Both the position numbers and the translations under genes were made by a program. The notes below the pieces were generated by a model that ran no database searches, was not told the DNA's origin, and saw nothing but the letters and a program-made list of their open reading frames with translations. DNA of 64,000 nt, taken from NCBI GenBank assembly GCA_938092005.1, contig CALKOU010000012.1, forward strand, positions 24,226-88,225, in the 5' to 3' direction. Shown one piece after another: positions 55,222 to 63,889 of the stretch (position 1 is the first letter of the stretch; the number at the start of each line of letters is the position of its first letter). Source of the stretch: an uncultured Flavobacteriaceae bacterium. Its GTDB lineage: Bacteria; Bacteroidota; Bacteroidia; Flavobacteriales; Flavobacteriaceae.

Positions 55222-55246
55222 TTCAATTAATATTTAGAAAAATAAA

Positions 55247-56968
55247 ATGAAAAATTTAATAAAATATACCTTAATTGTGTTCGTAATCACGGGCATGGTT
55301 TCCTGTGACTCTTTTGAACCTATCGATGAAAACAGGTTAGACTTTGATTATATTAGTTCAGATCCTGAATCAGCTGAAGGGTTATTGTTAAATGGATATT
55401 CTGGCTTGATTAGTCAATATTCGTTTTCTGAAGCTGGTACTGATGATGCTGTAAATAATCAAATGAGTAATGGCTACAAACGAATAGCTCTAGGTGAATT
55501 ATCTGCTCAATACAATCCTGCTAGTCGTTGGAATAGTTATGAAAGAGTATTTTTCTTGAATCGCTTTCTAACAATTGTTGATAAAGCTGAAATACAGTGG
55601 AGCAGAGATGAAGAAATAAATGAAATGTTTAACATGCGTATGAAGGGTGAAGCCTTGGCGCTGAGGGCACTACATCACTTTTACGTACTTCAAGCACACG
55701 CTGGAGTAGGTGTTTCTGGAAATTTACTAGGCGTTCCGTATTTCACTGAGTTTATTGAATCCAATGGTAATTTCAATACGCCAAGGTTATCTTTTGATGC
55801 CACCGTTGAAGCCATCATGAATGACTTGGATGCAGCACTAGAGCTGTTACCAACAACATATTCCGATGACCCTAATGATGTAGACCCGTGGTATGCATCT
55901 TACGACCCAGGAAAATATAAGGTTGCCAATGGTCCTGCATATAATTTACGTATGTCGGGGAGAATTGCTAAAGCGATTAAAGCTCGTGTAGCTTTGTTTG
56001 CTGCAAGCCCATCTTTTTTGAATGGTCAAAACAACTACTACAACAAAGCAGCAGAAAGCGCAGCAAGCGTACTAAATGATATTGGCGGAGTTTCTGGATT
56101 AGCAGCTAACGGTGTTGATTTTTATTCAGCTGACGGTGCAGAAAATAGCGGCGAAATGTTATGGCGTGGTTCAATAGGAGGTAATAGCTCTGGATATGAA
56201 AAGAGAATGTTTCCTCCATCCGTGAATGGTAAAGGAGAAATTAATCCAACACATAACCTTGTAATGGCGTTTCCTATGGCAGACGGCCAACCTGCAACAG
56301 TTGCAAATGGCTTTGACCCTCAAAACCCCTATGCAAATAGAGATCCTCGATTAGCTAAATATATTCTCTTAAATGGAGACGAAATTGGAGGCGAATCCAT
56401 TAATACTGGCGTTGGCGGTGGTATTAATAGAGTTGATTCTATTCCAGAATTATCAACAACAACAGGATATTACCTTAAAAAACTATTACGCCCAGATGTA
56501 AGAATAAATAACGATGGTACTGGTACTGGTAAAATACACTACAACGTTTATTTTAGATATACGGAGCTTTTCTTAATTTTTGCTGAAGCAGCTAATGAAA
56601 TTGGAGGACCTGACAGTCAAATAGACGGAATGTCTGCAAAAGATGTAATTGGTGAAATTCGTAAGCGAGCTGGAATATCACAACCTGATGCTTATTTAGC
56701 TTCTGTAACTTCAAAAGAAGATATGCGTGAGCTCATAAGAAATGAGCGTCGTTTAGAGCTTTGTTTTGAAGGGCATAGATTCTGGGATCTTAGAAGATGG
56801 GGGTTGTCCTTAAATGAAACAGCAAAAGGCTATTATAACGACGGTACAAATTATACTGAACTACCATCTGTTGAAAAAAGAATCTATCAACCTTTCGCAA
56901 CGTATATGCCAATTCCAAATGCTGAAGTGTTGAAGTTTTCTGAGATTGAGCAAAATAATGGGTGGTAA
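55247..56968 (+). CDS. SusD/RagB-like lipoprotein, locus 2 second copy
   Basis: 573 residues, lipoprotein signal (GMVSCDSF). SusD marks: MKGEALALRALHHFYVLQAHAG, RYTELFLIFAEAANEIGG, RNERRLELCFEGHRFWDLRRWG and the ending FSEIEQNNGW. It accompanies the SusC encoded 25 bases upstream. The first and second SusD share only family motifs, so the two pairs may import different parts of one glycan. Confidence 0.92.
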   Translation: MKNLIKYTLIVFVITGMVSCDSFEPIDENRLDFDYISSDPESAEGLLLNGYSGLISQYSFSEAGTDDAVNNQMSNGYKRIALGELSAQYNPASRWNSYERVFFLNRFLTIVDKAEIQWSRDEEINEMFNMRMKGEALALRALHHFYVLQAHAGVGVSGNLLGVPYFTEFIESNGNFNTPRLSFDATVEAIMNDLDAALELLPTTYSDDPNDVDPWYASYDPGKYKVANGPAYNLRMSGRIAKAIKARVALFAASPSFLNGQNNYYNKAAESAASVLNDIGGVSGLAANGVDFYSADGAENSGEMLWRGSIGGNSSGYEKRMFPPSVNGKGEINPTHNLVMAFPMADGQPATVANGFDPQNPYANRDPRLAKYILLNGDEIGGESINTGVGGGINRVDSIPELSTTTGYYLKKLLRPDVRINNDGTGTGKIHYNVYFRYTELFLIFAEAANEIGGPDSQIDGMSAKDVIGEIRKRAGISQPDAYLASVTSKEDMRELIRNERRLELCFEGHRFWDLRRWGLSLNETAKGYYNDGTNYTELPSVEKRIYQPFATYMPIPNAEVLKFSEIEQNNGW

Positions 56969-57002
56969 AACTGTGGATTTAAAAAGTATTAAAAACAAAA
57001 AA

Positions 57003-58166
57003 ATGAAAGTAAGAATTTTATTAATGGCCGCTTTAGTCATGAGCTTTGTGGCTTGCGAAAATCAAGAAAATGATTTTGACGATTTTGGGTCAACATCAGT
57101 TTATTTCCCATACCAAACACCCGCACGAACGCTAATTTTAGGGGAATATGGATTAGGATTTAATGATAATGATAATAACAAGCGATTTGAAATTGGTGTG
57201 ATCATGTCAGGTGTGTATGAGAACAAAATGGATCGTAAGGTACATTTTGAATTAGCTCCTGAATTAATCGATACGATAGCCTTAGCTGTTGATTCTATCA
57301 ACGTAAAAGTGTTACCCGCTTCTTATTACACCATTGAACAAGAAAGTCCTGTAACTATCCCTGTTGGAGACACAAAAGGACGCATCCCTGTTCAACTTAA
57401 TGATGCCTTTTTTGAGGACCCATTAGCATTTGCTGGTGATAATGAAGTACACTATGTACTCCCATTAAAAATTACGGATTATGAAGGCTTAGACTCATTA
57501 CTAACTGGGGTTCCGCTTGAGGACGTATTAGCACCAAGAAAAGTTATTGGTGATGATTGGATTACAGCACCTAAAGACTATACCCTATTTGGTATCAAGT
57601 TTATGAATAAATATCAGGGTAAATATTTAAGACGCGGAGAAGATAAAGCTGTAGGAACTTCTGAGCAGGTCAAAACTACAATTGCAACAGGAGTTACAGA
57701 AACAGAATCAACCGATATTGATGGAACAACAGTTTATAGCGCAGAATATGTTGTCCGAGATGAAATAACATCAGTATTAACTTCAGGAAGTAATAAAGCG
57801 ATTAGTACTAATCTTATTAGAAGACCAGGTATTGCTAGTAATAAAACGATCTCTTTAGAATTGACATTCAATGATAATGAAGAGATTACAATTACTAATG
57901 CAGATGCAGAGAGCAACATCAATGTAACTGGAACTGGAAGGTTTTTAAAAGATGGTGATGAATGGGGTGGAGAAAAACGTGACGTAATTTATTTAGAGTA
58001 CGAATATCGAGAGCAAGAAGTTGAAATTTCTGAAGAAAAGTTTTTTGGTAGATTAATTTCACAAACAACTTTAACGCTTGATCTTACACATACAGTTAAA
58101 GATACTTTAGTAATTAGAGACCGAGATGTAAAATTTGAAGAGTTCACAGTTACTTTAGGGAAATAA
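57003..58166 (+). CDS. DUF1735-type surface glycan-binding lipoprotein
   Basis: 387 residues from ATG 57003; a longer frame would overlap susD and lack a signal. Lipoprotein signal (VMSFVACEN), then a DUF1735-like Ig domain (about 30-160, TSVYFPYQTPARTLILGE, KVLPASYYTIE, IPVQLND) and a C-terminal beta-rich domain (about 190-387) of the DUF5627/BT_3987-C type. Proteins of this build follow SusD genes and bind glycan at the surface. It is the last gene before a strong terminator. Confidence 0.8.
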   Translation: MKVRILLMAALVMSFVACENQENDFDDFGSTSVYFPYQTPARTLILGEYGLGFNDNDNNKRFEIGVIMSGVYENKMDRKVHFELAPELIDTIALAVDSINVKVLPASYYTIEQESPVTIPVGDTKGRIPVQLNDAFFEDPLAFAGDNEVHYVLPLKITDYEGLDSLLTGVPLEDVLAPRKVIGDDWITAPKDYTLFGIKFMNKYQGKYLRRGEDKAVGTSEQVKTTIATGVTETESTDIDGTTVYSAEYVVRDEITSVLTSGSNKAISTNLIRRPGIASNKTISLELTFNDNEEITITNADAESNINVTGTGRFLKDGDEWGGEKRDVIYLEYEYREQEVEISEEKFFGRLISQTTLTLDLTHTVKDTLVIRDRDVKFEEFTVTLGK

Positions 58167-58194
58167 AGAGCTTTTAAACCTTTAAAAATTAGGA

Positions 58195-58234
58195 AAAACA
58201 GCGTAAACATCTTAATGTTTACGCTGTTTTTTTT
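58195..58234 (+). terminator. Strong Rho-independent terminator
   Basis: Sixteen perfectly paired bases (58195-58210 with 58215-58230) around CTTA and a run of eight T. It ends the SusC-SusD-SusC-SusD-DUF1735 transcript and separates it from the enzyme genes. A shorter T-run on the other strand could make it work in both directions. Confidence 0.93.
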
Positions 58235-58303
58235 GAAAGAATGTGATCTCCCCGTTCAACAGAGAAGTTCGGGATAGAACAGGATACACATAAACAAAAG
58301 AAA

Positions 58304-58331
58304 TAACTAAATTTATAAATATATTTAGTTA
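58304..58331. promoter_or_regulatory. Inverted repeat over a possible promoter of the DUF1080 operon
   Basis: TAACTAAAT (58304-58312) and ATTTAGTTA (58323-58331) are perfect 9-base arms with a 10-base spacer, about 20 bases before the ATG. The imperfect -7 box TATATTTA (58320-58327) lies inside the right arm, so a bound protein would block or position RNA polymerase. Confidence 0.45.
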
Positions 58332-58350
58332 AAGATTAAAATAAATATCC

Positions 58351-59724
58351 ATGAAAGTATTACAACGAAAACTATGGCTTTTTTGTACCATACTTGCAAT
58401 AGCAAGCATCTATTCCTGTAAGCAAGAAACACCTTGGCAGCCCCTTTTTGAAGACGATTCATTTGAAGGATGGAACATAAAAGGTGGAGACGCTGATTAC
58501 AAAATCGAAAAAGGGGTTGTCACTGGGACAACCAAAGACAATACACCAAACACCTTTTTATCAACGGATACCTACTACGATGATTTTATATTAGAAATTG
58601 ATTTTAAAGTAGACTCGAATATTAATTCGGGAATTCAAATTAGAAGCAATAGTTTCCAACACTATCAGGATGGAAGAGTTCACGGGTACCAAGTGGAAAT
58701 AGATCCATCAAAACGTTCATGGAGTGGTGGAATCTATGACGAAGGAAGAAGAAAGTGGCTGAATACACTAAAAAATAACGAAGCCGCACAAAAAGCATTT
58801 AAACAAAACGAATGGAACCACTATCGTATTGAAGCCATTGGAACTACCATAAAAACGTGGATTAATGGTGTGCCGGCTGCGCATTTAATAGATGATAAAA
58901 CGGCAAGCGGATTTATAGCGCTTCAGGTGCATTCCATAGGAAAGAAAAAAAATCAATTGGGTAAAACAGTCATGTGGAAAAATGCCAAAATACTGACTGA
59001 AAACCTAGAGCAGTATGCTACCACATCCCCTGTTGAACCTATTATTACAAAAAACAACCTAACACCCCTAGAGAAAAAACAAGGTTGGACAATGCTTTGG
59101 GATGGTAAAACAACCAACGGTTGGCGTGGTGCAAAACTGGATTCGTTCCCAGAGAAAGGATGGGTTATTGAAAACGGTGAGTTGATTGTTTTGGCTTCGG
59201 GTGGTGCTGAGTCTGCTGCAGGTGGTGATATTGTAACAACTGAAGATTATAGTGACTTTGAATTGCAAGTAGATTTTAAATTAACGGCTGGCGCAAACAG
59301 CGGTATTAAGTATTACGTAGATACCGAAATCAATAAAGGACCAGGGTCTTCTATTGGTTTAGAATATCAAATTTTGGATGACAACTTACACCCTGATGCA
59401 AAAAGAGGGTCGCATGAAGGCAGCAGAACAGTTTGTTCGTTGTACGACTTAATAAAAGCCGATCCTATAAAACCGCTAAATCCCATTGGTGCTTGGAATA
59501 CGGCTTATATTCTATCAAAAGACAATACTGTAGAACATTGGATCAATGGTGTAAAGGTATTGGAGTATAAAAGAGGAAGTGAAGCGTTCTTATCGCTGGT
59601 TGCAAATAGTAAATATGAAAAATGGCCTAACTTTGGTATGCTTGAGAAGGGACAAATTTTATTACAAGACCACGGGGACAGAGTAGCTTTTAGAAACATT
59701 AAAATTAAAGTTCCTAAAAAATAA
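58351..59724 (+). CDS. Double 3-keto-disaccharide hydrolase (DUF1080) lipoprotein
   Basis: 457 residues, lipoprotein signal (IASIYSCKQE). Two DUF1080/LamG-like jelly-roll domains in tandem (about 28-220 and 245-457), each with the family pattern: SFEGWNIKGGDADYKIEKG, IEIDFKV-NSGIQIRS and WNHYRIEA in the first; TTNGWRGAKLDSFPEKGW, VDFKLTAGANSGIKYYV and EHWINGVKVLEY in the second. DUF1080 proteins hydrolyse or eliminate glycosides whose sugar has been oxidised at C3. The oxidising partners would be the two Gfo/Idh/MocA proteins encoded next, 8 bases downstream. The double form is less common than single domains. Confidence 0.85.
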   Translation: MKVLQRKLWLFCTILAIASIYSCKQETPWQPLFEDDSFEGWNIKGGDADYKIEKGVVTGTTKDNTPNTFLSTDTYYDDFILEIDFKVDSNINSGIQIRSNSFQHYQDGRVHGYQVEIDPSKRSWSGGIYDEGRRKWLNTLKNNEAAQKAFKQNEWNHYRIEAIGTTIKTWINGVPAAHLIDDKTASGFIALQVHSIGKKKNQLGKTVMWKNAKILTENLEQYATTSPVEPIITKNNLTPLEKKQGWTMLWDGKTTNGWRGAKLDSFPEKGWVIENGELIVLASGGAESAAGGDIVTTEDYSDFELQVDFKLTAGANSGIKYYVDTEINKGPGSSIGLEYQILDDNLHPDAKRGSHEGSRTVCSLYDLIKADPIKPLNPIGAWNTAYILSKDNTVEHWINGVKVLEYKRGSEAFLSLVANSKYEKWPNFGMLEKGQILLQDHGDRVAFRNIKIKVPKK

Positions 59725-59732
59725 AATAATAG

Positions 59733-61076
59733 ATGGACGCAAAAAGAAGAGATTTTTTAAAAAAAACCGCCATGGCTACCATAGGTGTTGGCTTAAGTAG
59801 TAGTTTAAATGCAATGTCAGCAAAAAGCTATAATAATATTATTGGGGCTAACGACAGAATCAATGTAGCTATCCAAGGTTTAGGAAGACGGTACGGTTCA
59901 TTTATCGGAGGTATTGCAGCAAAACAAAGCAATGTAAAACTTATGTACTTGTGCGACGTTATGCAAAAACAACTTGACAAGGCGGCAATCAAAGTAGGTG
60001 AAAAACTAGATTATAACCCTAAGTTAGAAGTAGATATTCGAAATATCCTAGAGGATAAAAATGTTGATGCCATTTTTATGGCTACTCCTGATCACTGGCA
60101 CACGCCAGGGGCTTGTATGGCCATGCAGGCTGGAAAACATGTGTACCTAGAAAAGCCTTGTAGTCACAACCCTAGAGAAAACGAACTCGTTGTTGCCTTT
60201 CAAAAAAAGTATAACAAAGTAGTTCAAATGGGAAATCAACAGCGATCTTCCATAGAAAGTGCTCAAATTGTACAGGACATACACAATGGTATTATTGGTG
60301 AGGCATACAAAGCTGTGGCCTTTTATGCGAACGGAAGAGGACGCGTACCCCTACAGCAAGAAACAGCTCCCCCACAGGGATTAGATTGGGACTTGTTTCA
60401 AGGGCCAGCACCGCGAAGAGCTTACACCCATGACACTTGGAATTACAACTGGCATTGGTACGGCTGGGACTACGGGACCGCTGAAATGGGAAACAATGCC
60501 ACACACGAATTAGATATTGCACGCTGGGCATTAGATGTTGAATATCCTGAGCATGTGCATGTTTTTGCAGATAAAAAGCACTTCAAAGACGATGGCTGGG
60601 AGATGTATGATGAAATGGAAGCCACCTATAAATTCCCAGGAAACAAAACCATTCAATGGGACGGTATTAGCCGAAACGGATATAAAAAATACGGTCGTGG
60701 CAGAGGAACCATCATTTACGGAACCAATGGTTCTGTGATTGTAGATCGTTCTGGTTATGAACTTTTTGATCGAAGAGGGAATCTTATTAAAGAACAAAAA
60801 TCTTCAGGAAAAGAAGGAGGACTTGCGCTTGGCGGCGGTGGAAACCTATCTACGCGCCATGTTGTAAATTTCTTTGATGGAATACGAGGAAAAGAAAAAC
60901 TAACCTCCCCTATTGAAGAAGGTGCTATTTCGCAAATGCTTACCCATTACGCAAATATTTCATATCGCATAAATAAAAACTTCGATGTGGATAGTGGAAC
61001 GGGTAAAATTTACGATAAAGATGCAATGGCATTATGGTCTAGAACCTATGAGCCTGGCTGGGAGCCCAAACTATAA
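59733..61076 (+). CDS. Tat-exported Gfo/Idh/MocA oxidoreductase 1
   Basis: 447 residues. Tat signal KRRDFLKKTAMATIGVGLSS, Rossmann NAD-binding domain (about 40-160; INVAIQGLGRRYGSFIGG) with the family motif Glu140-Lys-Pro in YLEKPCSHNP, then the C-terminal alpha/beta domain with MGNNATHELDIARWAL. The cofactor is probably bound before export. Such exported enzymes oxidise sugars at C3 (3-keto pathway) or act as NAD-dependent glycosidases like GH109. Start and spacing (8 bases after the DUF1080 gene, 3 bases before the next) show one operon. Confidence 0.88.
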   Translation: MDAKRRDFLKKTAMATIGVGLSSSLNAMSAKSYNNIIGANDRINVAIQGLGRRYGSFIGGIAAKQSNVKLMYLCDVMQKQLDKAAIKVGEKLDYNPKLEVDIRNILEDKNVDAIFMATPDHWHTPGACMAMQAGKHVYLEKPCSHNPRENELVVAFQKKYNKVVQMGNQQRSSIESAQIVQDIHNGIIGEAYKAVAFYANGRGRVPLQQETAPPQGLDWDLFQGPAPRRAYTHDTWNYNWHWYGWDYGTAEMGNNATHELDIARWALDVEYPEHVHVFADKKHFKDDGWEMYDEMEATYKFPGNKTIQWDGISRNGYKKYGRGRGTIIYGTNGSVIVDRSGYELFDRRGNLIKEQKSSGKEGGLALGGGGNLSTRHVVNFFDGIRGKEKLTSPIEEGAISQMLTHYANISYRINKNFDVDSGTGKIYDKDAMALWSRTYEPGWEPKL

Positions 61077-61079
61077 CTT

Positions 61080-62270
61080 TTGAAAAGACGTGACTTTATA
61101 AAGAAAACAGGAATTGCCACAGTAGGCTTAGCAAGTCCTGCTTACTTAGGGGCTATGTCACCGTCATTTAGCAACGCAAACAGTGCTATCAATATTGGTG
61201 TCATTGGAACAGGAAGTCGTGGCCAAGGGTTAACCTCAATCATAAATAACATTGATAACCTAAATGTTGCTGCCGCCTGCGATGTCATCCCCTTTAGACT
61301 AGCAGAAGGATTGTCGCGTGCAAACGAAAAGACAATGGGTTACGCTGACTATCGAAAACTATTAGACAATAATGATATCGATGCTGTAATTGTGGCCACG
61401 CCGCTTGATTCTCATGCGCAAATTGCCATTGATGCGCTAGATGCTGGCAAACATGTTTATTGTGAAAAAACACTCGCAAAAGGCTATGACGATATTGGGG
61501 CATTAGTACGTAAAGCACAACAGCACCCTGATTCCATTTTTCAAACAGGACATCAATACCACAGCTCACGGTTATATACCGAAGTTGTTGCGCTAATTAA
61601 AGAAGGAACAGCCGGAACCATTGGCGCCATTAATTGCCAATGGAACAGAAACGGAAACTGGAGAAGACCCGTCCCAGATCCTAAACTAGAGCGTGCTATT
61701 AATTGGCGTATGTATCGTGAATACTCGGGTGGGTTGGTAGCTGAACTTAGTTCACACCAAATAGACTTTGCAAACTGGGTAGTTGATCAGACGCCAACCC
61801 AAGTTGTGGGTACAGGGGGTATTGATTACTGGAAAGATGGTAGAGAAACCTACGACAATATTCACCTTGTTTATGCGTATCCTAACGGAGTTAAAGCTAC
61901 ATTTAGTTGCCTAACTAACAATGCCAAAGACGGCTATCAAATCAAGATTCACGGGAGCAAAGGAACCTTTATTATTGGAACAAATAACGCATGGTTTTAT
62001 CCTGAAGGAAGAAAAAATGTAACCGTTAAAGATGTTGATGGTGTAAGCGGTGCTACTGCGCAATGGGATGCAGAAAAGGGCTATCCCCTTAACCTAACAC
62101 ACCTCAACCCTAGTAAACAGGCATTATTAGATTTTAGAGAAGCTATAACAAACAATGTCCAACCTGAGTCCGATATTATTACAGGTGCAAAAGCAGCTAT
62201 TGCCGTTCAAATGGGTCTTGACGCCATGTACGAAAACAAGGTCGTAACTTGGAACAAAACGGTCTTATAA
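61080..62270 (+). CDS. Tat-exported Gfo/Idh/MocA oxidoreductase 2, TTG start
   Basis: 396 residues. The only start that keeps the Tat signal (KRRDFIKKTGIATVGLAS) is a TTG at 61080, 3 bases after the previous stop. Rossmann domain (about 38-150; INIGVIGTGSRGQGL); the usual EKP motif is Glu129-Lys-Thr in YCEKTLAKG; the C-terminal domain has GGLVAELSSHQIDFANWVV. The two oxidoreductases are clearly diverged, so they probably act on different positions or sugars, or as an oxidation/reduction pair for 3-keto products. It is the last gene of the plus-strand locus. Confidence 0.87.
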   Translation: MKRRDFIKKTGIATVGLASPAYLGAMSPSFSNANSAINIGVIGTGSRGQGLTSIINNIDNLNVAAACDVIPFRLAEGLSRANEKTMGYADYRKLLDNNDIDAVIVATPLDSHAQIAIDALDAGKHVYCEKTLAKGYDDIGALVRKAQQHPDSIFQTGHQYHSSRLYTEVVALIKEGTAGTIGAINCQWNRNGNWRRPVPDPKLERAINWRMYREYSGGLVAELSSHQIDFANWVVDQTPTQVVGTGGIDYWKDGRETYDNIHLVYAYPNGVKATFSCLTNNAKDGYQIKIHGSKGTFIIGTNNAWFYPEGRKNVTVKDVDGVSGATAQWDAEKGYPLNLTHLNPSKQALLDFREAITNNVQPESDIITGAKAAIAVQMGLDAMYENKVVTWNKTVL

Positions 62271-62336
62271 AATTATCCTTTTAACAATATCATTTCCGCT
62301 AAAGCAGGAAACTTCAAAACAAAAGATTCGTATTCA

Positions 62337-63224
62337 TTATTTAGTCACCGCCGATCCTGATTCCATTAATTCACTACGCGTACCATCTAGATCATGTACA
62401 TTGAACAGCCAACGGTTACTACGACCAATCATAGGTTTGTAGCGTTTAAGATTGGGCAAGCCATTAAATAGTATATCGCGATGAGCCTTTTGAATATCAT
62501 CAGTCAAATAGCACACATGATGCATTGTCCCCAATTGCTTTCGACTCGGTTTCATATCGTTTAGGAGAATATACTCAACGTAGTCGCCCCTATCTCCTGG
62601 CATCTGCATATTCACCCAAGCGTCCGGACTACCATCCTTGCGCGATCCGCGCCAAGTTTCCTGAAAGCCTAAAGCGTCTCTATACAGTACGTTGGCTGCC
62701 TCTTCGTCCGCAATTGTGATTCCAACATGCTGCAAACGATTGGATACCCGCCTTGATCCTAAATACTTGCCTCGCGCTAGTTTCTGCTTGGAATCAGAAG
62801 TATATTCAACAAAAATCAGATTGTGACCGTTTGGATCTTCGAGCATACTCGCCAAGGTGCCATCCGACATTTTTTCCACGGGTGCTGGATCGAGCCCTCT
62901 TTTTCGAAGCATCGCAACAGTAGCTTCGATGTCAGACACCTGAAAGGCGACTTCCACTAACCTATTATCATCCGTACCTTCCGGATTCAATACCAACTTC
63001 AAGAACTGGTCGTCATTAATTTTCAAATACCAGGACTCTCGATCTTCATGAGCCGCAAAGGCGAATTCAAATCCATAAAAAGTCGTATAAAAGGTACGTG
63101 ACTGCTCTAAGTTTGATACCTGAAACGCTACATGAGCTATTCCTAGGATAGGAAGTGCTTTTTCTGCTTTCATTCCCATTGATATAAAAGGAAGTATTAG
63201 GGATAAAATAAGTGCTTTTTTCAT
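62337..63224 (-). CDS. Secreted protein with two VOC (glyoxalase/dioxygenase-fold) domains
   Basis: 295 residues with a signal peptide (LPFISMGMKAEKA), unusual for the VOC superfamily, which is mostly cytoplasmic. Two VOC modules: about 30-140 (LGIAHVAFQVSNLEQSRTFY, MLEDPNGHNLIFVEY) and about 165-290 (LQHVGITIADEEAANVLYRDALGFQ, MHHVCYLTDDIQ, VHDLDGTRSELME). His/Glu metal ligands typical of the fold are present. Substrate unknown: ring cleavage, lactone or keto-sugar isomerisation are all possible. It is convergent to the second oxidoreductase and lies next to broken gene remnants. Confidence 0.82.
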   Translation of the reverse strand: MKKALILSLILPFISMGMKAEKALPILGIAHVAFQVSNLEQSRTFYTTFYGFEFAFAAHEDRESWYLKINDDQFLKLVLNPEGTDDNRLVEVAFQVSDIEATVAMLRKRGLDPAPVEKMSDGTLASMLEDPNGHNLIFVEYTSDSKQKLARGKYLGSRRVSNRLQHVGITIADEEAANVLYRDALGFQETWRGSRKDGSPDAWVNMQMPGDRGDYVEYILLNDMKPSRKQLGTMHHVCYLTDDIQKAHRDILFNGLPNLKRYKPMIGRSNRWLFNVHDLDGTRSELMESGSAVTK

Positions 63225-63271
63225 AAAATTTGTAAAGGTTTCCGAAGTTAAGATTTACGATATCACGCGTT

Positions 63272-63367
63272 CTATATCACAAAAATGTACCTCAACACCC
63301 AAAGTATGGAAGCGGAAGGATCAACTTCCCAAGCTTTTCCGTTTATATTGAGATTGAAAATTTTCAT
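63272..63367 (-). pseudogene. 5' remnant of a (2Fe-2S)-binding oxidoreductase small subunit
   Basis: A 31-codon frame starting MKIFNLNINGK and running through EVDPSASILWVLR, then ending at a stop. This matches the start of xanthine-dehydrogenase/isoquinoline-oxidoreductase small subunits, whose next residues should lead to the Cys cluster; none follow in any frame before the VOC gene at 63224. So only the 5' end of the gene is left. Confidence 0.6.
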
Positions 63368-63400
63368 GATTTTATTTACTCGTTAAATTAATAATAATTG

Positions 63401-63472
63401 TTAGATGTGTTGTTTGCCTTGCCCATATCCATGTATTGGCGCAATCAATAAGAGTAGTAATCGTTTTTTCAT
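63401..63472 (-). pseudogene. Signal-peptide remnant
   Basis: A 23-codon frame whose ATG overlaps the stop of the upstream small membrane gene (ATGA). The product, MKKRLLLLLIAPIHGYGQ plus five residues, looks like a signal peptide cut from its protein. A tiny genuine peptide cannot be excluded. Confidence 0.4.
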
Positions 63473-63645
63473 TTGTTTTTTTTAAATAGGTTAATCCAAT
63501 CTTTTACACTTATAGCAAAAGCTAATCCTATGTATCCAAATCCCATTAAATAATCTTTTTCATTACTCATTTCCCAAATACCTGTTGCTACAAGTAATAT
63601 TGAAAGAACTATTGAAATCTTTGATAACCATTTAAATTTATTCAT
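63469..63645 (-). CDS. Small two-helix membrane protein, unknown
   Basis: 58 residues from the ATG at 63645 (a longer frame adds 14 poorly matching residues). Two hydrophobic segments (about 8-22 and 32-46) separated by EMSNEKDYL, with a basic C-terminal tail. Not recognised. Its stop overlaps the ATG of the signal-peptide remnant. It could itself be part of the decayed region. Confidence 0.5.
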   Translation of the reverse strand: MNKFKWLSKISIVLSILLVATGIWEMSNEKDYLMGFGYIGLAFAISVKDWINLFKKNK

Positions 63646-63784
63646 ACTCAAATATAAGCAATGTGGCAGTTGGAAAAGGTTGCTCAAACAGAACCGTTGT
63701 CATATTTAGCTCATACTACAAAGTACGGCAGAATTAAAGGTGAAGTAATAAATTGCTTATTGTTATGATGTTTCCAAGAAAAAA

Positions 63785-63810
63785 CCCACCTTACAGGGTG
63801 GGCTTTGGTT
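63785..63810 (+). terminator. Hairpin, weak terminator
   Basis: CCCACC-TTACAG-GGTGGG followed by CTTTGGTTT. The T-run is interrupted. Read the other way it is preceded by A-rich sequence, so it could serve a gene entering from the right on the minus strand. Confidence 0.45.
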
Positions 63811-63889
63811 TAAAATATGTGATGTAGCGGTTTGCTGCGACAAGCTCAGCATAAAACTTCTTGCTCCCCCTATTGACAGAAGTTGCAGC

